Part shown: positions 6,616 to 11,399 of the stretch, piece after piece | Numbering within the stretch: position 1 is the first letter of the stretch | How the letters are laid out: every line of letters starts with the position of its first letter | Assembly: GCA_022708385.1 (NCBI GenBank) | Contig: JAKIYU010000056.1 | Location: 1-11,399, forward strand | From: Bacteroidota bacterium | GTDB lineage: Bacteria > Bacteroidota > Bacteroidia > Bacteroidales > PXBB01 | Reading direction: 5' to 3' | DNA: 11,399 nt | Translations under genes and position numbers: made by a program | The notes under the pieces: model-generated | Told to the model about the DNA's origin: nothing | The model's database searches: none | What the model saw: the letters and a program-made list of their open reading frames with translations, nothing else

Positions 6616-8754
6616 ATGGCATTCCCGGTTAAACCTGCAAGATTGATGACGGCTACCATTTTGGCTTACGGAATGACTACAGTACTCACACAACTTGTAC
6701 TGACGCGGGAATTTTTAAGTTATTTCAACGCTAATGAGCTTACCATTGGTGTCGTTCTTTTTGTCTGGATGAGTCTGGTAGCCCTGGGCGCCTGGACAGC
6801 GAAATATCTAAAACGTCACATAAAAAGTCTGCGGCTGCTCTTTCCTGTGCTGCTTGCTATGGGTCTTACCCCTGTGCTTACACTTTTTTTTATGCGTTTT
6901 TTAAGGCTGATGCTATCCCATCCAGGAGAATTAGTAAGCCTTAACAGCATTGTCCTTGCAGCCTGGGCAGGTATGTTTGTGTTTTGTTTTATTTCGGGTT
7001 TTTTATTTGTTCTCCTCAGCAGGCTAAGCGGGGACTGCTTTAAGGGCAATACCGTCAACAGGGTTTATTATATCGAAACAGCAGGCAGTGTTGCAGGCGG
7101 CCTGTTGTTTACATTCGTACTGACCTATCACCTAAAACCGTTCGGGGTTATGCGCCTCGCTTCTCTGCTGAATTTATCCTGCTTGCTCTTGTGGGCATTG
7201 TATTATAAGAAAAAACTATGGCTTTCGCTTTCCCTGCTGCTTATACTGGCGGTTTCTCTGTTATCGGTAGTAAATCTTGACCTTATTACTAAAAAAGGTT
7301 TTTATGGTAAACAGGAAATTATTAAAGACCTTGAAACACCTTATGGTAACCTGATTGTAACGCGCACAGGAGAACAATTGAATTTTTTCCAGAATGGCTT
7401 GCTCGAGTATGCTACTGGCGATGTGGCCCTGGCAGAGGAAAAGGTACACTACGCCATGCTCAGGCACAGAGCGCCACGTAATGTGCTTCTTATTTCAGGC
7501 GGTATGACGGGCACTGTGAACGAACTTTCCAAATATAAAGGCGTTCAAACGTGTTACGTTGAAATGAATCCCTATATACCGGATATTGCTGAAGAATTCA
7601 GCCTGATGTACGAAAAACCTGCGCAGCTAATTATACAGGATCCTCTTATTTTTCTGAAACAAACCGAACAGAAGTTCGATGTCATTATTACCGATATGCC
7701 CGAACCATCCTGCGCACAGACAAACAGGTTTTACACCAAAGAATATTTCAGCCTTCTCAGCCGGCATCTTAACAGGAATGGCATCGTTGTTACAGCTCTG
7801 GAGAGTACGGCCCGGTACATGAATACGGAGGCCCTTTTGTTGCATTCAGTCATTTTTAATACCTTGTCTGCCATTTTCAAACAAGTGCTTATATTGCCAG
7901 GTGGGAAAAACTTTTTTCTTGCTTCCGACACAGCTATAAGCAGATACCTGTCGGAGGGGTATTATGCGAAGAATATTAACACCATTTATGTTAACCCTTA
8001 TTATATAGACGATTTGGAAATGGCTGTGCGGAGCAGGAAAATGCTAGCCGAACTCGACCGTGATGCACCCGTAAACACCGCTCTAAAGCCCCTGGCCTAC
8101 AACCTGCAGAACAAATACTGGATGAGCCGTTCAGGGGCGGGCTTTTCATTGCTCATACCACTGATACTGATTATTATGCTGGTTGTTTTTACACGCTTCA
8201 ACAGCCTTAATTTATGCCTTTTTACCACAGGGTTTACGGGTTGTGGTTCCGAAATGCTTATCATCATTATTTTTCAGGCTTTTTACGGTTATGTTTACAG
8301 TAGCCTCGGCCTGATAGTGGCTGTATTTATGGGAGGTATTGCTACCGGTGCCTGGTGGGGAAGCCACATAAAAACCAGAGCAAAAAATCTGAACATGGTC
8401 GCTGTTCAGGGGCTTATTGCGATAATGCTTGCAGCCCTTGCCCTCATGGCGCCCCTCTTACAGCAACTGAACAGCCCGTTCGTTGTAAAATTATTGATTT
8501 ACGGTATGGCCTTTTTAATTTCCCTATTAACAGGTAGCGCCTTTGGCCTGGCCACTCTTTTTACTCAAAAAGACACTAACGGCCAGAGTTCGTCACTTTA
8601 CAGCTCGGATATGGCAGGGAGTGCCTTGGGAGCCTTGCTTGTTTCGGTAGTGCTGGTTCCGGTCTGGGGCATAACTGCCACCTTACTTGGCCTGGCAGCG
8701 CTAAACCTGCTGAGTGCAGTTTATTTGCGGATAGCCAACAGGTCTCTGGCATAA
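6616..8754 (+). CDS. Polytopic membrane protein with a spermidine-synthase-like domain
   Basis: The protein is 712 residues from ATG 6616; a GTG two codons upstream is also possible, but 6616 fits the promoter spacing seen elsewhere here. About seven membrane segments (residues 10-222) precede a soluble Rossmann domain (about 230-490), then about six or seven more segments (511-712). The soluble part follows the aminopropyltransferase layout: QNGLLEYATGD with HYAMLRH (259-284), the nucleotide-binding GGMTG (295-299), acidic E316 of VEMN, and TDMPEP (359-364). It departs from true spermidine synthases at key points: QNG replaces LDG, GGMTG replaces GGGEGG, and E363 replaces the second Asp of DxxDP. 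A polyamine product is therefore uncertain; a related aminopropyl or methyl transfer at the membrane is possible. The two membrane blocks share motifs (LGAW/TGAW; TAGSVAGG/MAGSALG), suggesting duplication. Confidence 0.85.
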   Translation: MAFPVKPARLMTATILAYGMTTVLTQLVLTREFLSYFNANELTIGVVLFVWMSLVALGAWTAKYLKRHIKSLRLLFPVLLAMGLTPVLTLFFMRFLRLMLSHPGELVSLNSIVLAAWAGMFVFCFISGFLFVLLSRLSGDCFKGNTVNRVYYIETAGSVAGGLLFTFVLTYHLKPFGVMRLASLLNLSCLLLWALYYKKKLWLSLSLLLILAVSLLSVVNLDLITKKGFYGKQEIIKDLETPYGNLIVTRTGEQLNFFQNGLLEYATGDVALAEEKVHYAMLRHRAPRNVLLISGGMTGTVNELSKYKGVQTCYVEMNPYIPDIAEEFSLMYEKPAQLIIQDPLIFLKQTEQKFDVIITDMPEPSCAQTNRFYTKEYFSLLSRHLNRNGIVVTALESTARYMNTEALLLHSVIFNTLSAIFKQVLILPGGKNFFLASDTAISRYLSEGYYAKNINTIYVNPYYIDDLEMAVRSRKMLAELDRDAPVNTALKPLAYNLQNKYWMSRSGAGFSLLIPLILIIMLVVFTRFNSLNLCLFTTGFTGCGSEMLIIIIFQAFYGYVYSSLGLIVAVFMGGIATGAWWGSHIKTRAKNLNMVAVQGLIAIMLAALALMAPLLQQLNSPFVVKLLIYGMAFLISLLTGSAFGLATLFTQKDTNGQSSSLYSSDMAGSALGALLVSVVLVPVWGITATLLGLAALNLLSAVYLRIANRSLA

Positions 8755-8944
8755 GCTGCGGGTTATCTCTGAAAGATTTGGATGTGTGGACATAGGGGCG
8801 ATGCATCTATATATTTTATAAATAATTGAATATAAGAGTAATATGAAATTTGTAATATGTAGTTAATAATATATTGTTAATATTATAAACTAATGATGCG
8901 AAAAAATTTTAAAAGTTTGGGAAAATAAAAACCAAAAATATTTT
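8755..8944. other. AT-rich gap upstream of the truncated RHS frame
   Basis: About 190 bases carry no gene. The left 60 bases are of ordinary composition; 8810-8930 is very AT-rich and includes a weak AT-only stem (8866-8872 with 8880-8886). RHS-like coding sequence begins abruptly at about 8945, so this is probably where the 5' part of an rhs gene was lost. No insertion-sequence end or intrinsic terminator is evident. Confidence 0.45.
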
Positions 8945-8978
8945 ACCAATTATTCGTACGATTTCAACGGAAATTTCT

Positions 8979-8986
8979 TAACTTTG
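8979..8986 (+). promoter_or_regulatory. Promoter-like -7 box (TAACTTTG) inside the RHS frame
   Basis: TAACTTTG matches TAnnTTTG and lies 27 bases before the first in-frame ATG (9014), the same spacing as at other genes in this window. It lies within sequence that still reads as RHS, so it may be chance or may have been recruited to express the orphan tip. Confidence 0.3.
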
Positions 8987-10615
8987 AATAGAAAAGACGC
9001 TCAACCTCAATATATGGACAGCCTCACCTACAGTTATTATACTTCGACAAATGCTTATTACAACGGGCAGCAGATAAACCGCTTGCAGGAAGTAGAAGAC
9101 AAGGCAGGGGCCACGGCTTATCCGCTCGATTTTGAGGGTACCTCAGAATATTTTTATGATAATATCGGGAATCTGATAACAGACACACGCGATAGTATTA
9201 AAGAGATTGTATGGACTACTTACGGAAAAGTAAGCAAAGTAGAACGTGAGAGCGGTTGCAAAAAGCCCGACCTTGAATTTTTATATGACCCATTAGGTAA
9301 CAGATTATGTAAGATTGTGAAACCACGACCGGCAGGAATACCCACCAACCAGAATGAATGGACGTTTACGTGGTATTTAAGAGATACACAGGGAAACATA
9401 ATGGGAGTTTATACGGAAACACATGATGAAGATGATGCATATTTAAGTACAAATGAGTTCCCCATGTATGGCAGTGCACGTTTGGGAGTGCAAAATGCAT
9501 CTGACACATTATCGCATATTACATACACACAAAGTACTTTCGATGCAGATGGTTTTTATACTTCGAGTTACGAAAATGTACCACTGAACGAGACTGACAC
9601 AAACTCCTACCATTACTATCCTTTACAAAAACAATACGAGCTCACCAACCACCTGGGGAATGTACTGGCAACCATAAGTGCAAGACCAAGATTAATTTTT
9701 GATAACCAGACTTTCCAATATAAAGAAGCTGATGTGATAAGCGTTTCGGATTACTTTGGGTTTGGCATGTTGATGCCTGGGAGACAGTGGAATAGTGGTT
9801 CTTATCGCCACGGGTTTAATGGTTTTGAGCGAGACGATGAAATGAAAGGAGCAGGAAACTGGTACTCATTTGGCGATTATGGATACGATTCTCGAATAGT
9901 TCAAAGACCATCTGTTGACCCGTTAGCAAGTGAGGCTCCGGGATGGAGTCCATATAGAGCTTTTTACTGCAATCCAATATATTGGACTGACCCAACGGGG
10001 ATGTTAGAAGATGGATTTACGGTCGATAAATTAGGAAATATTGAACGTGTTGATGATACAGGTGGCGAAGAGTTTGATGTGCTTTATAATAAGGAAAAGT
10101 ATGATGCAGGTAAAAAATCATATAATAATACAGGTAGTGGCGATAATGGAATTAAAATGGATAAGAATATACTTAGCAATGTAAGGCACCAAGAGGAAAC
10201 TTACAAAGATTATTATGAGGATGGTAGTGATGTTACGGTTGTTCAGGATTATATGGTTATGAAAAATGACGATAAAGCAGCGAACTTATTTAAGTTCATG
10301 GCTAAAAATACTACTGTCGAATGGGATCACATGAAAATTGGTAATGAGAAAGGTTTAAACGGTCTTAATGTTTTAATTACTACGCATGATGATAGTTGGG
10401 TTGGTAGTTCAAATATTAGAACTTTTTTGCTTAATAAAGGATGGGAATATAGAGGAGTAGACCATAATCATCCGAGCGGTAATTTTAAGCCTTCGGGATG
10501 GAGTGGCGACCTTGGTGTTGGGGAAAGTATTCTCAAAACATCGCCAAATTGTATATTTAGGATATACACATCACAAGATGCTAAATATCACACATATACC
10601 ATCCCTAAAAGATAA
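8984..10615 (+). CDS. 5'-truncated RHS tip with C-terminal JAB/MPN-like metallopeptidase toxin domain
   Basis: The frame is 543 residues from TTG 8984; the first ATG is residue 11 (9014) and is the likelier start. RHS similarity continues in frame upstream to about 8945 (NYSYDFNGNF) without an ATG, so the 5' end has been lost. Residues 55-232 carry YD-type repeats (YFYDNIGNLI, LYDPLGNRL, LTNHLGNVLATIS). Residues about 258-340 are the RHS core ending in VDPLASEAPGWSPYRAF and TDPTG. The variable C terminus (341-543) is more AT-rich and ends in a JAB/MPN-like domain: E446 in VEWDH, then HNHPSG at 494-499 and PSGWSGD with D509. This resembles JAMM metallopeptidases, RadC-type HNHPSG proteins and the JAB-like toxins of polymorphic toxin systems. 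Full RHS proteins make a shell around the toxin; this remnant could not. A lipoprotein gene follows 3 bases later. Confidence 0.85.
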   Translation: MNRKDAQPQYMDSLTYSYYTSTNAYYNGQQINRLQEVEDKAGATAYPLDFEGTSEYFYDNIGNLITDTRDSIKEIVWTTYGKVSKVERESGCKKPDLEFLYDPLGNRLCKIVKPRPAGIPTNQNEWTFTWYLRDTQGNIMGVYTETHDEDDAYLSTNEFPMYGSARLGVQNASDTLSHITYTQSTFDADGFYTSSYENVPLNETDTNSYHYYPLQKQYELTNHLGNVLATISARPRLIFDNQTFQYKEADVISVSDYFGFGMLMPGRQWNSGSYRHGFNGFERDDEMKGAGNWYSFGDYGYDSRIVQRPSVDPLASEAPGWSPYRAFYCNPIYWTDPTGMLEDGFTVDKLGNIERVDDTGGEEFDVLYNKEKYDAGKKSYNNTGSGDNGIKMDKNILSNVRHQEETYKDYYEDGSDVTVVQDYMVMKNDDKAANLFKFMAKNTTVEWDHMKIGNEKGLNGLNVLITTHDDSWVGSSNIRTFLLNKGWEYRGVDHNHPSGNFKPSGWSGDLGVGESILKTSPNCIFRIYTSQDAKYHTYTIPKR

Positions 10616-10618
10616 CTT

Positions 10619-11167
10619 ATGAAATTGTTTTATATAATAATTTTCGCAAGTATAATCTTCTGTGGTTTTGGTTGCCAGAATGAAAATGGTAAGAAAAAAT
10701 TATTGAATAGTGAAGTATCTGAATGTGATACATTATTGGTTGGTAAAGAATATTTAGAAATTTCGTTACCTATATATGATATTGATACAGCGTTTAATAA
10801 ATTTTTAGATTCAATAATTAACGCAGAAAAGCAGTGTCCTTTTTATAATTCTTGTAAAAGTGGATTTGTATTTACAGTAACATGTGACTCGGGGAAATAT
10901 AGCATACAAGTATCCTCTGTGAATATTTATTGTTTTAACTATCCTGAGAGCGAAGGGTTATTTGAATATAAAAAGCATAGGTTTATTATAGATAGTTACT
11001 GTAATATCAATGCTCTACACAAGTCAGATAAGATGTTTTTGGTTAAGTATTTAAAACTTGATTATTTAAATAAACCATTAAATAATGATGACAGATATTC
11101 TACGTGGTATTTTGATTATGTAAATAATGAAATCCTTTGTAAAGGACAGCAACCATGTTATAAATAA
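10619..11167 (+). CDS. Small cysteine-rich lipoprotein, candidate immunity protein
   Basis: This 182-residue protein begins with a lipoprotein signal: a hydrophobic stretch (MKLFYIIIFASIIFCGFGC) with the lipid-bearing Cys at 19 in a relaxed GFGC lipobox, as is common in Bacteroidota. The mature part holds eight further cysteines (36, 73, 79, 89, 105, 128, 174, 180). That suits disulfide bonding in the periplasm or at the cell surface. I recognise no named domain. Its start lies 3 bases after the RHS-JAB stop, it shares the AT-rich composition of the toxin tip, and a strong terminator follows, so the two genes form one transcription unit. The place directly after a polymorphic toxin tip is where immunity genes are normally found, so immunity is an inference from position. 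It could instead be an unrelated cargo lipoprotein. Confidence 0.7.
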   Translation: MKLFYIIIFASIIFCGFGCQNENGKKKLLNSEVSECDTLLVGKEYLEISLPIYDIDTAFNKFLDSIINAEKQCPFYNSCKSGFVFTVTCDSGKYSIQVSSVNIYCFNYPESEGLFEYKKHRFIIDSYCNINALHKSDKMFLVKYLKLDYLNKPLNNDDRYSTWYFDYVNNEILCKGQQPCYK

Positions 11168-11170
11168 TAG

Positions 11171-11194
11171 AAGCCCCTACTGCGGGGCTTTTTT
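11171..11194 (+). terminator. Intrinsic terminator of the RHS-lipoprotein unit
   Basis: A 7-base perfect stem (AAGCCCC with GGGGCTT), a 6-base loop and a run of T form a textbook rho-independent terminator, starting 3 bases after the lipoprotein stop codon. The run of A on the left makes it partly bidirectional, so it may also serve the minus-strand remnant to its right. Confidence 0.9.
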
Positions 11195-11303
11195 ATTTTA
11201 GAAAAGCCTGTAATTTATTTTTAGCCAAAAAAGCATCCAGAAATTTATAGATACATGTTTTATCTTCATCGGGCAACTCATTAATCCCCGCTCGCCCAAG
11301 TCT
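11193..11303 (-). pseudogene. C-terminal remnant of an XRE-family regulator-like gene
   Basis: The minus-strand frame ends in TAA at 11195-11193 and reads ELPDEDKTCIYKFLDAFLAK, then NKLQAFLK. This resembles the helical C-terminal tail of many small Bacteroidota XRE (helix-turn-helix) regulators, which commonly read as L-x-x-E/D-D-K followed by LDAF and AK. The frame is closed by TGA at 11306-11304, and the sequence further upstream does not continue a helix-turn-helix domain, so only about 30 residues survive. The assignment rests on a short segment and is tentative. The gene ends within the terminator of the convergent lipoprotein unit. Confidence 0.45.
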
Positions 11304-11321
11304 TCAAAATAAAAAGTTGCT

Positions 11322-11366
11322 CGGCGAAGTTTTGTGAGCAGATAAGTGCGATGGCTAACTTCGTCG
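11322..11366. repeat. Inverted repeat CGGCGAAGTT / AACTTCGTCG with 25-base loop
   Basis: Ten-base arms at 11322-11331 and 11357-11366 pair throughout, with one G-T pair, around a 25-base loop. The sequence is more GC-rich than its surroundings. Immediately right of it, AAACT-TT-AGTTT-TC-AAACT (11372-11390) forms two overlapping small inverted repeats. It could be a dispersed intergenic repeat or a structured leader. On the minus strand a 57-codon frame (from 11371) crosses it but has no recognisable domain. Confidence 0.4.
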
Positions 11367-11399
11367 GACATAAACTTTAGTTTTCAAACTAACATAATG

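Noticed and set aside
6616..8754. Annotation as a true spermidine synthase (speE)
   Set aside because: The fold is right, but the LDG, glycine-loop and DxxDP motifs are altered and the domain sits between membrane blocks, so a specific enzyme name is not supported.
8866..8886. AT-only hairpin (ATAATAT, 7-base loop, ATATTAT)
   Set aside because: Stems made only of A and T are expected by chance in such AT-rich sequence; there is no T tract and no functional context.
1..11399. CRISPR array, tRNA, rRNA or complete insertion sequence
   Set aside because: No regularly spaced direct repeats, cloverleaf, rRNA-like stretch or transposase frame was recognised on either strand.

Overview
The window looks like a chromosomal stretch of a Bacteroidota (Bacteroidetes) bacterium. 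Four lines of evidence agree. Promoter-like boxes match the phylum-specific -7 consensus TAnnTTTG. Translation starts have A-rich leaders and no strong Shine-Dalgarno sequence. There is a large secreted beta-rich adhesin-like protein of the gliding-motility/type IX secretion kind. There is also an RHS protein with the Bacteroidota-style core. Genus cannot be told from this sequence.

Layout, left to right. (1) 1-835, minus: the N-terminal 278 residues of a secreted surface protein that runs off the window. (2) 994-2019, plus: a two-gene unit, a zinc-ribbon/transmembrane/coiled-coil/LysM protein followed by a soluble coiled-coil protein. (3) 2079-2789, minus: an exported protein whose N-terminal domain resembles the one that often precedes DUF4476 in this phylum. 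(4) 2790-3180: an AT-rich gap that I read as noncoding, ending in a good promoter. (5) 3181-4989, plus: the ribosome-associated GTPase TypA/BipA, the most certain gene here. (6) 4992-6536, minus, tail to tail with typA: an exported fusion of a Memo-like domain and an AMMECR1 domain. (7) 6616-8754, plus, divergent from the fusion: a membrane protein with a spermidine-synthase-like Rossmann domain set between two related membrane blocks. (8) 8945-11167, plus: a 5'-truncated RHS tip carrying a JAB/MPN-like metallopeptidase domain, followed 3 bases later by a small cysteine-rich lipoprotein, a plausible immunity partner, and closed by a clear intrinsic terminator. (9) 11193-11399: the tail of what looks like a broken XRE-family regulator gene on the minus strand, running into a sequence with an inverted repeat.

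The genes do not form one pathway. TypA and probably the envelope genes are resident functions. The RHS tip, its lipoprotein and the broken regulator look like an accessory region. The parts most worth a second look are the orphan RHS-JAB toxin with its lipoprotein partner, the exported Memo-AMMECR1 fusion opposite a duplicated-membrane aminopropyltransferase-like protein, and the zinc-ribbon/LysM protein with its coiled-coil partner. No CRISPR array, insertion sequence, tRNA or rRNA was recognised.
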